The notes beneath the pieces are model-generated. The model searched no databases. It was not told the origin of the DNA and saw nothing but the letters and a program-made list of their open reading frames with translations. From positions 1 through 13,722 of the forward strand of contig DAOUHB010000195.1 of NCBI GenBank assembly GCA_034428935.1: a stretch of DNA of 13,722 bases. The letters run 5' to 3'. Positions 1 to 6,990 of the stretch are shown in pieces. Source of the DNA: JAAYZQ01 sp034428935. Lineage in GTDB: Bacteria; Chloroflexota; Anaerolineae; JAAYZQ01. Both the position numbers and the translations under genes were made by a program. The stretch's first letter is position 1, and the number at the start of each line of letters is the position of its first letter.

Positions 1-116
1 AGCGTCACCTTCAGCTCGCCCAGGTGGTCGACGTCGGGCATCACCTCGGCGAAAAACAGGTCGGGCACCGGCGTGTAGGGCTGTTTGCCCGCCGGAAATC
101 CGACAAAGCCTTTCAT
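1..116 (-). CDS. Probable DnaD-domain replication protein, N-terminal fragment
   Basis: Only the first 38 codons are inside the window; the gene runs off the left edge. It begins MKGFVGFPAGKQ, followed by a stretch with TPVPDLFF and LGELKVT. From memory this resembles the start of DnaD-like primosomal proteins of Chloroflexota, which help load the replicative helicase; this is recall of a family pattern, not an alignment. The ATG overlaps the TGA of the upstream membrane-protein gene as ATGA, and a Shine-Dalgarno AAGGA lies just upstream, so translation is probably coupled. Co-orientation with dnaB two genes upstream fits a replication-initiation role. With so little sequence the product name is tentative, but that this is a real gene start is well supported. 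Confidence 0.6.
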   Translation of the reverse strand, partial: MKGFVGFPAGKQPYTPVPDLFFAEVMPDVDHLGELKVT

Positions 117-1615
117 TGGTCCTTCACTCCCGTCAGGCGCACCATGCCGGGCAACTCGGGCACCGGCTCGCTCGCGTACCGTTGGTGATAGGCGGCCCCA
201 TCGTCCCAGGCATACACCGGGCGCCGGCCCAGCCAGGCATCGATCTCGCCCGGCGGGATCCAGCGCGCCTCATACCACTCCCTCTCGCCCCAGGCCTCGT
301 AGAGGATGGCCTCCAGGTCGTCGTAGCGCGTCTCCGAATCGACGAGAACAAAATCCGGGCCGGCCGTGTCGGCAAAGCGCTCGGCCACGAGCCCGTAATA
401 AATGTTGCCGCTCTCGTCCACCAGGTTCCAGTTCTGCCATAGCGGGTACAGTGGCATGGCCAGGAACACGACCGCCAGGCCGATGGACGCTGCCACGGCC
501 AGGCCGCGCGGCCAGCCCCGCACCAGGTCCAGCAGCGCCCCCATGGCACAGCCGGCAAACACCGCAAAGACCAGGTAGGCGGGGATAAGATAGATGCGAA
601 AGGTGACCCCGCCATAGTTCATGCCAAAGACGGCGATGCCCAGCATCGCCAGCGCCAGGAAGGCAAAGGGCTCGGTGCCCCGCAGCGTGCCTCGCCTCTC
701 CTCGCCGGGGAGCGCCGCCTGCTTGCTGCTGCGCAGCAGCTCCCAGGCGCCAACCCAGCCCAGGATATAGCCCCAGCGGTAGAACTGCTTTTCCAGCAAC
801 TCCAGAAAGATGCGCACCCGATCCACCTGGTCGCCCAGCCCGAAGCCAAAGAACTGGCCGGGGAAACGGTTCCTGGTCATCCAGTACAGCCATCCTCCCC
901 AGGAAAAGGGGCCCAGCTCGTTCAGGAGCGGCTCCTGGTGGGCGCGGATGATGACGTACAGGTACTGGAGCGCCCCCAGGAGCATCAAGCCACCGAGGGC
1001 CAACAGCCTCCCCGGCCTGAAGGTGGCGCGGGGCTCGGTGGCGATCACCAGGTAGAGCACCGCCGGCACCAGCGTCACCACGGTCATGTGGTTGCCAAAG
1101 CTCAGGGCATAGAGCCCGATGCCCAGGTAGAGCAAGGCCGGCCTGCGGCTGCGATGCCAGGCCAGCAGGACGAGCAGCACGGCGCCAATGAGAAAGGCAT
1201 TGAGGCTGTACACCTCGGCCACGACGGCCTGTCCCCAGAAGGCCCGGGAAAAGGCAAAGGCCAGCGCCGCCGCCACCGCCCCCACCCGGCTGCCCGAGAG
1301 CAGCACCACCAGCAGATAGACCGTGATGACGGCCAGGGCGGCGAACAGGGCCGACATGAGATTGATGCGGAAGGCCAGGCTGCCCACAGGCAGTTCGCCA
1401 AAGAGCCGGCTGATGGCGATGTAGAGCGGGTAGCCAAAGCGGTGGGGAATGCCCCACACCCGGGCCACGTATTGGAAGCGGGCGATGTCGCCCCAGCCGG
1501 TGCCCGGCAGCATCGTCTGGTAATAGACCGCCAGGGCGGCTCCCCCGACCAGCAGGGGCAGCAGCCAGTCGCGCAAGCGACGCAAACGCGGGTGCTCAGC
1601 TTCGAGTGCATTCAT
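113..1615 (-). CDS. DUF2723 / TMEM260-like multi-spanning membrane glycosyltransferase
   Basis: The 500-residue protein has about ten hydrophobic segments, the first at about residues 18-34, then dense membrane helices from about 83 to 225 and again from about 320 to 390, and a soluble C-terminal tail. The N-terminal signature matches DUF2723 proteins: an acidic residue in the first extracytoplasmic loop (GWGDIARFQ, D43), then GIPHRFGYPLYI and INLMSALFAALAV. Eukaryotic members (TMEM260) are protein O-mannosyltransferases, and GT-C enzymes use lipid-linked sugars at the membrane. The second acidic residue often found in the DxxEF-type motif is arginine here (R46). The acceptor is unknown. It starts 23 nt after dnaB with only a weak ribosome-binding site and overlaps the next gene by 4 bp, so it looks operonic although functionally unrelated to replication. 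Confidence 0.8.
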   Translation of the reverse strand: MNALEAEHPRLRRLRDWLLPLLVGGAALAVYYQTMLPGTGWGDIARFQYVARVWGIPHRFGYPLYIAISRLFGELPVGSLAFRINLMSALFAALAVITVYLLVVLLSGSRVGAVAAALAFAFSRAFWGQAVVAEVYSLNAFLIGAVLLVLLAWHRSRRPALLYLGIGLYALSFGNHMTVVTLVPAVLYLVIATEPRATFRPGRLLALGGLMLLGALQYLYVIIRAHQEPLLNELGPFSWGGWLYWMTRNRFPGQFFGFGLGDQVDRVRIFLELLEKQFYRWGYILGWVGAWELLRSSKQAALPGEERRGTLRGTEPFAFLALAMLGIAVFGMNYGGVTFRIYLIPAYLVFAVFAGCAMGALLDLVRGWPRGLAVAASIGLAVVFLAMPLYPLWQNWNLVDESGNIYYGLVAERFADTAGPDFVLVDSETRYDDLEAILYEAWGEREWYEARWIPPGEIDAWLGRRPVYAWDDGAAYHQRYASEPVPELPGMVRLTGVKDQ

Positions 1616-1638
1616 GGGATCTGACCGCCTGCCGCCGG

Positions 1639-2994
1639 TTAATAGATGTCGACCACTTCGGTGCGCACCTCGGCCTGCAGGAACTGGGCCAGCTCCTTCT
1701 TGAAATAGAGGGCCACGGTGCCCGTCGGGCCATTGCGATGCTTGGCAACCATGATGTCGGCGATGTTCCGCCGCTCGGTATTCTCGTTGTAAAGTTCGTC
1801 GCGGTAGATGAATATCACCACATCCGCGTCTTGTTCGAGTGCTCCGCTTTCTCTCAAGTCTGATAGGATGGGGCGCTTGTCGGTGCGGGCCTCGACGCCG
1901 CGGGAGAGCTGCGACAGGGCCAGCACCGGCACGTTCAGCTCCCGGGCCAGGGCCTTCAGGGACCGGGAGATGGACGAGATCTCTTGCACGCGGTTCTCGG
2001 AGCGGCTCTCACCGCGCATGAGCTGCAAGTAGTCGACCACGATGAGGTCGACGCCCACCTCGGCGTGTAGCCGCCGGGCCTTGGTCCGCAGCTCCAGGGC
2101 CGAGATGCCTGGCGTATCGTCGATGTAGAACAGCGTCTCCGACAGGTCGCCGGCAGCCTTCATGAAGCGGCTCCACTCGTCTTCTTCGATCTCGCCGCGG
2201 CGCAACCGCTGCGAGTTGATGCCCGTCTCTGCCGAGATGAGCCGCTGTACCACCTGCTCGGCCGACATCTCCAGGGCGAAAAAGGCGACCCGCTGCCTGA
2301 ACTTTTTCGAGGCGTTGTGGGCAACGCCCAACGCCAGCGACGACTTGCCCACGCTGGGCCGGGCCGCCAGGATGATCAGGTCCGAACGCTGCATGCCCCC
2401 CAGGAGCTTGTCGATGTCGCCAAAGCCCGTGGGGATGCCGATCATCTGCCCCTGGTGCTGCGTCAGGTACTCGATGCGGTCATAGTACTCGCTCAGGATC
2501 TGCTTGATGGGCACCAGGTCGCGGGAGAGCCGCCGCTCGGAGACGCCGAACAACACCTGCTCGGCGCGGTCGACCACTTCGTCCACGTCCTCGGCCTCCT
2601 GGTAGGCCAGGACCGCAATCTGGCTCGCCGCCTCGATGAGCCGCCGGCGCGTCGCGGTGCGCTCGACGATGCGCGCATAATGCTCGGCGTGGATAGAGGT
2701 GGGGACGGCATTGATGAGCGACATGATGAACGCCGGTCCCCCCACCTGGTCGAGTTGCTCGCGGCGCTCCAGCTCGTCGCAGACGGTCAAGAAGTCGATG
2801 GGCTCGCGTCGCTCGTGGAGGGTGAGGGCCGTGTCATAGATCCAGCCGTGCTTCTCGCGGTAAAAGTCGGACGGCTGGAGGATCGTTGCCACCCGGATGA
2901 CGGCGTCGGGATCGATGAGGATCGAGCCCAGGACCGCCTCTTCTGCTTCTGCATTCTGCGGGGGAAGTCGCTCGATTCGGCCGCTTTCGCTCAC
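1639..2994 (-). CDS. dnaB: Replicative DNA helicase DnaB
   Basis: This is the hexameric 5'-3' helicase that unwinds DNA at the replication fork. The N-terminal domain opens with RLPPQNAEAEEAVLGSILID, the usual DnaB start, and covers about residues 10-150. The RecA-like motor domain follows, with Walker A ARPSVGKSS (K217), the catalytic glutamate in FALEMS (E242), Walker B LIVVDYLQLM (D321) and the late motif SDLRESGALEQDAD near 378-391. The 451-residue length is normal and no intein is present. The start is GTG at 2994, placed six bases after an AAGGAAGG Shine-Dalgarno; a nearby ATG (2999-2997) gives only ATG GCG TGA, whose stop overlaps the GTG. The gene lies 137 nt downstream of the BFN gene and heads a run leading into the DUF2723 and DnaD-like genes. 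Confidence 0.97.
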   Translation of the reverse strand: MSESGRIERLPPQNAEAEEAVLGSILIDPDAVIRVATILQPSDFYREKHGWIYDTALTLHERREPIDFLTVCDELERREQLDQVGGPAFIMSLINAVPTSIHAEHYARIVERTATRRRLIEAASQIAVLAYQEAEDVDEVVDRAEQVLFGVSERRLSRDLVPIKQILSEYYDRIEYLTQHQGQMIGIPTGFGDIDKLLGGMQRSDLIILAARPSVGKSSLALGVAHNASKKFRQRVAFFALEMSAEQVVQRLISAETGINSQRLRRGEIEEDEWSRFMKAAGDLSETLFYIDDTPGISALELRTKARRLHAEVGVDLIVVDYLQLMRGESRSENRVQEISSISRSLKALARELNVPVLALSQLSRGVEARTDKRPILSDLRESGALEQDADVVIFIYRDELYNENTERRNIADIMVAKHRNGPTGTVALYFKKELAQFLQAEVRTEVVDIY

Positions 2995-3027
2995 GCCATG
3001 CCTTCCTTGCCAGGGTTTGGATAAAGC

Positions 3028-3063
3028 GGGCTCCTGCCGGCAAACCTTGTCTAGCAGGAGCCC
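3028..3063 (-). other. Stem-loop in the BFN-dnaB intergenic region
   Basis: A perfect 9-bp inverted repeat (GGGCTCCTG at 3028-3036 and CAGGAGCCC at 3055-3063) with an 18-nt loop lies about 30 nt upstream of the dnaB start. No T-run follows on the minus strand, so it is not a canonical intrinsic terminator. It may be an RNA processing or stability element in the dnaB leader. I see no convincing separate dnaB promoter in this 137-nt gap. Confidence 0.4.
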
Positions 3064-3131
3064 TGGATCACACCTCGATCGTTGGGCGCCGGCCCCTCAC
3101 AGAAGGGCTGGCGGTCCGCACATGCAGAACG

Positions 3132-3632
3132 TCAGTCCCCAAGATCCTCCAGGTCCAGCCCCTCGATAAAGTCCTTGTAGGGCGCCAATTGCTCCTCTTC
3201 CTCGGGGCTCACCTGCTCCATGTCGATCTCTTCTTCGGGCACAACACCCGCCCGCTCCATAACAGACTCGCTGACAAAGATGGGGGCCTGGACGCGCACG
3301 GCCAGGGCGATGGCGTCGCTCGGCCGCGAATCGAGCTCGATGCGCTCTCCGTCCCTATCCATGACCACCCGCGCGTAGAACGTATCGTCGTGCAGATCGT
3401 TGACCAGAATATGAGAAACGTGGGCCCCAAGCTTGCGGATGCCCTGTTCCAGCAGGTCGTGGGTCAGTGGCCGGGCAATCTCTACGCCCTGAAGCTTGAT
3501 GGTGATTGCGTCAGCTTCGTAGGGCCCGATCCAGATGGCCAGATAACGATCCATGCCCTCTTCTTTTAAAACCACCACGCGATGTTGTGAAAGCAAGCTG
3601 GCCCGCACACTATCGATACTGACCTTGATCAT
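3132..3632 (-). CDS. Bifunctional nuclease (BFN/DUF151) domain protein
   Basis: The 166-residue protein matches the BFN (DUF151) family along its length. The conserved features are an N-terminal MIKVSIDSVR, VVVLKEEGMDRYLAIWIGPYEA around residues 18-39, ARPLTHDLL around 53-61, and the strongly conserved SRPSDAIALAVR near 102-113. The C-terminus is acidic. Plant members have reported DNase/RNase activity, while bacterial members are widespread, often annotated as bifunctional nuclease, and have an uncertain physiological role. The ATG at 3632 follows a good GAGGAG Shine-Dalgarno. Two sigma70-like promoters lie upstream, and the gene precedes dnaB in the same orientation. The family call is secure; the biochemical function is not. 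Confidence 0.9.
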   Translation of the reverse strand: MIKVSIDSVRASLLSQHRVVVLKEEGMDRYLAIWIGPYEADAITIKLQGVEIARPLTHDLLEQGIRKLGAHVSHILVNDLHDDTFYARVVMDRDGERIELDSRPSDAIALAVRVQAPIFVSESVMERAGVVPEEEIDMEQVSPEEEEQLAPYKDFIEGLDLEDLGD

Positions 3633-3684
3633 GATCTACTCCTCTCCAAGCACCTGGGGGTGCCAAGATTCTCGCTTCTCGTCT

Positions 3685-3690
3685 ATTATA
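3685..3690 (-). promoter_or_regulatory. Proximal extended -10 promoter candidate for the BFN gene
   Basis: The minus strand reads TGGTATAAT, a perfect -10 hexamer with a TGn extension. The -35 region 17 bp upstream is poor. Initiation would fall about 45 nt before the BFN start codon. The match to an extended -10 promoter is seen; activity is inferred. Confidence 0.55.
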
Positions 3691-3745
3691 CCACAGCCGG
3701 CTCCGGTCCAGGTAATGCCAGAGCCCGCAGAGTGGGCTTGATCTG

Positions 3746-3774
3746 ATTGTACCTTAAGACTGTGCAAAATGCAA
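3746..3774 (-). promoter_or_regulatory. Distal sigma70 promoter candidate for the BFN gene
   Basis: On the minus strand TTGCAT (3774-3769) and TACAAT (3751-3746) are separated by exactly 17 bp. A 5-bp stem with a 7-nt loop (AGCCC/GGGCT, 3722-3738) lies in the resulting leader. Together with the proximal site this gives the BFN-dnaB region tandem promoters. Confidence 0.55.
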
Positions 3775-3777
3775 GCG

Positions 3778-3828
3778 TTCCGCCCCCGCCAATTCCCAAA
3801 CCAAACCCAACCCCAATTCCAACCGGAT
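3778..3828 (-). other. G-rich strand-asymmetric tract (possible G-quadruplex)
   Basis: The plus strand here is almost free of guanine: repeated CCC and CCCC runs are separated by AA or AAA. The minus strand therefore reads as G-runs with short T/A spacers (GGGGTTGGGTTTGGTTTGGG followed downstream by GGGGG). It sits between the divergent BFN and aldo/keto reductase promoters and directly abuts the distal BFN -35 element. The composition is seen; quadruplex folding is inferred, and one loop would be slightly long for a three-tetrad structure. Confidence 0.4.
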
Positions 3829-3832
3829 GCGC

Positions 3833-3861
3833 CGGACAGGAGAGGGCTGATGCCCTATAAT
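3833..3861 (+). promoter_or_regulatory. Promoter candidate for the aldo/keto reductase gene
   Basis: A perfect TATAAT (3856-3861) lies 17 bp downstream of CGGACA (3833-3838), which keeps the GACA of the -35 consensus. An overlapping TACAAT follows at 3861-3866. The implied leader is about 55 nt and ends at an AAGGA (3907-3911) before the ATG. Confidence 0.55.
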
Positions 3862-3923
3862 ACAATAGTGTTCCCCAACTGAGAACTACAGCGCGCCGGC
3901 AGGAGAAAGGACGGACGCGAGAA

Positions 3924-4826
3924 ATGGAACAACGAGAACTGGGCAAAACCGGCCTGATCGTCAGCCGCCTGGGCCTGGGTCTTGCGGAGATGGGCGAACT
4001 GCCCCTGTCGCAGGAGCAGACCGCCGCCCTCCTTCTGACCACCGCCCTGGACAACGGCATCAACTTCCTGGACGCCGCTGCCTGCTATGGCACCAGCGAG
4101 GAACTCATCGGCCGCACCATCGCCGGCCGGCGCCACGAGTTCGTCCTGTCTACCAAGGCCGGGCACGTGGCCGGCGACTATGTCGGGCAGGACTGGACGG
4201 GCAAGACTGTGGGCGACAGCATCGAACGCAGCCTGGTCCGGATGCGCATCGACTATCTCGACGTGGTGCACCTGCACTCCTGCGGCGTCGAGATCCTGGA
4301 GCGGGGCGAGGTCATCCGGGCTCTGCAGGATGCCAGGCAGGCGGGCAAGACCCGCTACATCGGCTACAGCGGCGACAACGAGGCTGCCCTTTGGGCGGTG
4401 GAGAGCGGCCTGTTCGATACCCTCCAGACCAGCTTTAACCTGGTCGACCAGAGGGCGCACCTCAGGCTGTTCCCCACGGCCCGGGAGCGGCGCATGGGCA
4501 TCATTGCCAAGCGCCCCATCGCCAACACCGCCTGGGGTGCCACGCGCTCGCCCAGCTACTATGCCGCCGAGTACTTTCGACGCGCGCAGCAAATGCTCGA
4601 GGAGGGACCCGTCTCCTCTGCACCCGACGATCCCCTGGTGCTGGCCCTGGGATTTGTGCTGGCCCACCAGTCCGTCGACACGGCCATCGTCGGCAGCAGC
4701 AACCCGGAGCACGTCCGGCAGAACATTCGCTGGGTGCGCGAAGAGCTGCCCATCTCCCGGAAAGCGGTGGAAGAGCTGCACCGCCGCTTCCAGGAGATGG
4801 ACTCTGGCTGGACGCAGGAAAACTAG
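3924..4826 (+). CDS. Aldo/keto reductase family oxidoreductase
   Basis: The 300-residue protein is an NAD(P)H-dependent TIM-barrel oxidoreductase. The usual opening RELGKTGLIVSRLGLGLAEM is followed by the catalytic tetrad D50 (INFLDAAACYG), Y55, K78 (STKAGH) and H118 (DVVHLHS). Further family landmarks are GKTRYIGYSGDN near 145, SFNLVDQRA near 171 and the cofactor-binding segment AIVGSSNPEHVRQNI near 250-264. Substrate specificity cannot be read from the sequence; the family acts on sugars, aldehydes and ketones. The gene is monocistronic, with its own promoter and terminator, and convergent with the thiamine operon. The start has only a loosely spaced AAGGA 12 nt upstream, but the family N-terminus supports it. 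Confidence 0.93.
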   Translation: MEQRELGKTGLIVSRLGLGLAEMGELPLSQEQTAALLLTTALDNGINFLDAAACYGTSEELIGRTIAGRRHEFVLSTKAGHVAGDYVGQDWTGKTVGDSIERSLVRMRIDYLDVVHLHSCGVEILERGEVIRALQDARQAGKTRYIGYSGDNEAALWAVESGLFDTLQTSFNLVDQRAHLRLFPTARERRMGIIAKRPIANTAWGATRSPSYYAAEYFRRAQQMLEEGPVSSAPDDPLVLALGFVLAHQSVDTAIVGSSNPEHVRQNIRWVREELPISRKAVEELHRRFQEMDSGWTQEN

Positions 4827-4855
4827 CCGGCCGTCGCAAGCTCGCCGGCAGTACC

Positions 4856-4882
4856 CCGGGCGCACCAGAACTCTGCGCCCGG
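4856..4882. repeat. Inverted repeat between convergent genes
   Basis: A perfect 9-bp inverted repeat (CCGGGCGCA and TGCGCCCGG) surrounds a 9-nt loop, just after the aldo/keto reductase. No T-run follows on either strand. It may stabilise mRNA 3' ends or impede readthrough between the convergent genes. Confidence 0.4.
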
Positions 4883-4927
4883 CAAGAACCTGGCACTGCG
4901 TCAAGCGTGACTTGATGGGTTCGTAGT

Positions 4928-4947
4928 AGCGGCTTCAGCCGCTTTTT
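4928..4947 (+). terminator. Intrinsic terminator of the aldo/keto reductase
   Basis: AGCGGC and GCCGCT form a 6-bp GC-rich stem with a TTCA tetraloop, followed by a run of Ts (4943-4947). It sits about 100 nt after the aldo/keto reductase stop. The surrounding GTAGTAGCGGCTTCAGCCGCT sequence looks like a REP-type dispersed palindrome, which could make this a repeat copy serving as a terminator; that is from memory and untested. Confidence 0.6.
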
Positions 4948-4985
4948 CACCTGCGGCGACCCCTCAATTCACGGTTGACAGACCA

Positions 4986-6098
4986 CTACCGCAGCACGGT
5001 CTGGGTCCAGGCCTGGATCCAGGCTTCGCGGTTCTCCTCGATGGCCTCCGCGTCCAGGCTGGCCGGGTTTTCCGGCACCAGGGCAAACTGGCGAAAGACC
5101 TCGGGCAGCTCGGCCCCGGTGTTGGCAGGAAAGACAAACATCTTGAGCGGAATGTCCTCCTGGAAGGCCTCACCCAGCATAAAGTCGATCCACTCCTCGG
5201 CCAGTTCCCGCTGCTCGGTGCCCTGCAGAATGCCGACGAACTCGACCTGGCGGAAGCAACTGCCGTCGCCGACGACGACGCCCGTCGGCGCTTCTTCGAA
5301 GGTGCCCTCGGCGAAATAGACCTCCACCGGCGGACTGCTGGCATAGCTGACCACGATGGGCCGGTCGCCGTCGGAGGCATAGGTAAAGCTGCCATAGTAG
5401 GCGTCTTCCCAGCCGGGGGTGACCAACACGCCGTTGGCCCGCAGCTCGCCCCAGAAGTCCAGGTAGGTATAGTCGCCCGTCTCGCCAAAGTGGTCAATCG
5501 TCGCCAGGAGAAAGGCCAGGCCGGGCGAGGAGGAGGCCGGGTTCTCGACGACGAGCAGGTTCTCGTACTCGGGCAGCACCAGGTCCTCCAGGTTCTCGGG
5601 CGGCGCCAGGCCTTGTTCCTCGAACCAGGCCTTGTCATAGTTCAGGCACACGTCGCCATAGTCCACGGGCAGCATGCGGGACGAGGGATCCAGCTCGAGG
5701 TCGTCGTCGATCTGGGCCAGCAGGGGTGATTCGTAGGGCTCCAGGATGTCACCCTCGAGGGCCCGGCTCAGAAAGGTATTGTCCACGCCATAGATGACGT
5801 CGGCCAGCGGGTTGCCCTTGCTCAACAGGGCCTGGTTCAGCATCAGGCCGGCATCACCCGACCGCAAAAAGTGCACCTGGCAGTTGCAGGCTTCCTGGAA
5901 GGCGGCCACCACCTCGTCGCTGACGTCAAAGCTGTCGTGGGTCATGACCGTCAGGGTGCGCTCGCCCTCCTCGCTCTCGACCGTTGGCTCGGCCCCTTCG
6001 GCCGTCGCGCCCGGCGGGGGCGTGGCGGTGCCTTCCGGCCCACAGCCGGCCAGCAGCCCAAACACCATCAACAACACAAACCAGACTTTTGTCTTCAC
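4986..6098 (-). CDS. thiB: Thiamine ABC transporter substrate-binding lipoprotein
   Basis: This is a ThiB-type periplasmic binding protein, lipid-anchored and predicted to capture thiamine for import. A short positively charged N-terminus leads into a hydrophobic helix and the lipobox LAGC, then a Thr/Pro/Glu-rich linker. The binding domain begins at TLTVMTHDSFDVSDEVV and contains VDYGDVCLNYDKAW, a SSSPGLAFLLA motif, VVSYASSPPVEV and CFRQVEFVGILQGTEQ, all typical of ThiB. I place the start at GTG 6098 because GGAAAGG is then eight bases upstream; the ATG at 6107 adds three residues but abuts that Shine-Dalgarno with no spacing. It follows thiN by about 70 nt under the TPP riboswitch. No ThiP permease or ThiQ ATPase gene follows before the convergent aldo/keto reductase. 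Confidence 0.9.
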   Translation of the reverse strand: MKTKVWFVLLMVFGLLAGCGPEGTATPPPGATAEGAEPTVESEEGERTLTVMTHDSFDVSDEVVAAFQEACNCQVHFLRSGDAGLMLNQALLSKGNPLADVIYGVDNTFLSRALEGDILEPYESPLLAQIDDDLELDPSSRMLPVDYGDVCLNYDKAWFEEQGLAPPENLEDLVLPEYENLLVVENPASSSPGLAFLLATIDHFGETGDYTYLDFWGELRANGVLVTPGWEDAYYGSFTYASDGDRPIVVSYASSPPVEVYFAEGTFEEAPTGVVVGDGSCFRQVEFVGILQGTEQRELAEEWIDFMLGEAFQEDIPLKMFVFPANTGAELPEVFRQFALVPENPASLDAEAIEENREAWIQAWTQTVLR

Positions 6099-6170
6099 TT
6101 GGCACATCCTTTCCGTCTCACCGTCGACAGCGGGCGTGAATGCCCAAACTGCTCGTCAGAATCAGCACGA

Positions 6171-6824
6171 CTATGCATCCTCCGTCGTCCCATGAACTAC
6201 CCACAGGTAGCCCTCTTCCAGCTCGACCCGCGCCTCGGTGCCGCTCATCTCGTTGCTCACTCCGCGGCTCTGGCCAAAACGGAGGGTGTCGCGGGCCAGG
6301 GGCCAGGCCAGGCCGGCCGTCGTCACGCCGCGGGCGTCGCCACCCAAAGGAAGCAGGGAGACCAGGTCGCCCGGGCTGCCGGCGAGGGTCACCGCCTCAC
6401 CGCTCCGCAGGAGCATCGCCTCCTGGCCCCCGTGGACGATGAGGACGCGGCGGCCCCGCAGGGAGGGCATGGCCAACAGGAGCACGTTGGACAGCATGTG
6501 ATCGAGCCGGCTGCCCCCCAGGGCGCCCAGGACCACGATCTCGTCGACGTCGTGTTGGGCGGCATAGGCGAGGGCCAGCTCCAGGTCGGTCTCGTCCTTG
6601 GCCCGCGGATGTTGGACGATGCGCGCCCGCTGCGCCGCCGGCAGGTCCCGCTGGGGGCCGGTGAACGAGTCCATGTCGCCCACGATGACGTCGGGTGCCA
6701 GCCCCCGGGCCAGGGCGTGCGCCGCACCGCCGTCGGCGCCGATGATCAAATCCTCTGCTTGTACCCAGCGGGCCCAGTCCCGGTCGCCGGGCGCTTCTCC
6801 ACTGGCAACGATGATGGCTCGCAC
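6171..6824 (-). CDS. thiN: Thiamine pyrophosphokinase
   Basis: The enzyme (EC 2.7.6.2) transfers pyrophosphate from ATP to thiamine, giving TPP and AMP in the cytosol. The start VRAIIVASGE is followed by the family motifs IIGADGGAAHAL, VIVGDMDSF, AKDETDLELAL, LGALGGSRLDHMLSN, SLLPLGGDARGVTTAGLAWPL and RGVSNE. The acidic and glycine residues of the nucleotide and metal site are present. I chose GTG at 6824 (217 residues) because it follows GGAGG (6830-6834) with a 5-nt gap and the family motif begins there; the ATG at 6875 would add 17 unconserved residues encoded across a 9-bp RNA hairpin. It is the first gene of the riboswitch-controlled operon and precedes thiB. Confidence 0.94.
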   Translation of the reverse strand: MRAIIVASGEAPGDRDWARWVQAEDLIIGADGGAAHALARGLAPDVIVGDMDSFTGPQRDLPAAQRARIVQHPRAKDETDLELALAYAAQHDVDEIVVLGALGGSRLDHMLSNVLLLAMPSLRGRRVLIVHGGQEAMLLRSGEAVTLAGSPGDLVSLLPLGGDARGVTTAGLAWPLARDTLRFGQSRGVSNEMSGTEARVELEEGYLWVVHGTTEDA

Positions 6825-6848
6825 ATCTCCCTCCAGGGTTTGCGGGTG

Positions 6849-6870
6849 GGGAAGGCCCACAGGCCTTCCC
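6849..6870 (-). other. Leader hairpin before thiN ribosome-binding site
   Basis: A 9-bp perfect stem (GGGAAGGCC/GGCCTTCCC) with a 4-nt loop lies about 15 nt upstream of the thiN Shine-Dalgarno. It supports reading this stretch as untranslated leader rather than coding sequence. It could affect mRNA stability or ribosome access. Confidence 0.5.
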
Positions 6871-6888
6871 TTCATGAAGGCACAAAAC

Positions 6889-6903
6889 GGTGAACCGCCT
6901 GGG
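6889..6903 (-). repeat. Downstream copy of the riboswitch terminator 3' arm
   Basis: The sequence CGGTGAACCGCCTGG (plus-strand reading) occurs at 6889-6903 and again at 6948-6962, where it forms the 3' arm of the riboswitch terminator in the minus-strand RNA. Both copies are complementary to the terminator 5' arm (6971-6986) and partly to the aptamer core (7017-7030). Confidence 0.7.
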
Positions 6904-6926
6904 TCAGGCCGGCCGGCCTGACCCAG
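6899..6926. repeat. Perfect 28-bp palindrome in the thiN leader
   Basis: Positions 6899-6926 equal their own reverse complement over all 28 bases, with half-site CTGGGTCAGGCCGG. In RNA it would form a long GC-rich hairpin between the riboswitch terminator and thiN. No T-run follows. The half-site also contains GGTCAGG, complementary to CCUGACC of the TPP aptamer. Confidence 0.75.
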
Positions 6927-6940
6927 CGCTGTAATGCATC

Positions 6941-6989
6941 AAAAAACCGGTGAACCGCCTGGCCTATGCTGGCGGTTCACCGGTTTTTT
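6941..6989 (-). terminator. Riboswitch intrinsic terminator (expression platform)
   Basis: A perfect 19-bp inverted repeat (6941-6959 with 6971-6989) encloses an 11-nt loop. In the minus-strand RNA this is a GC-rich hairpin (CCGGTGAACCGCC and complement) followed by six Us. It lies immediately after the TPP aptamer and before thiN, the position expected for a transcription-attenuating expression platform. Confidence 0.88.
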
Positions 6990-6990
6990 A

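Noticed and set aside
4856..4882. Inverted repeat as the terminator of the thiN-thiB operon
   Set aside because: No T-run follows on the minus strand; left as an unassigned inverted repeat.
3855..4904. A 349-codon minus-strand frame opposite the aldo/keto reductase
   Set aside because: The plus-strand frame has a full catalytic tetrad and family motifs; the opposite frame is a shadow.
6825..6875. Upstream ATG at 6875 as the thiN start
   Set aside because: It lacks family-conserved residues and its codons form a 9-bp RNA hairpin; GTG at 6824 has GGAGG at 5-nt spacing and begins at the conserved motif.
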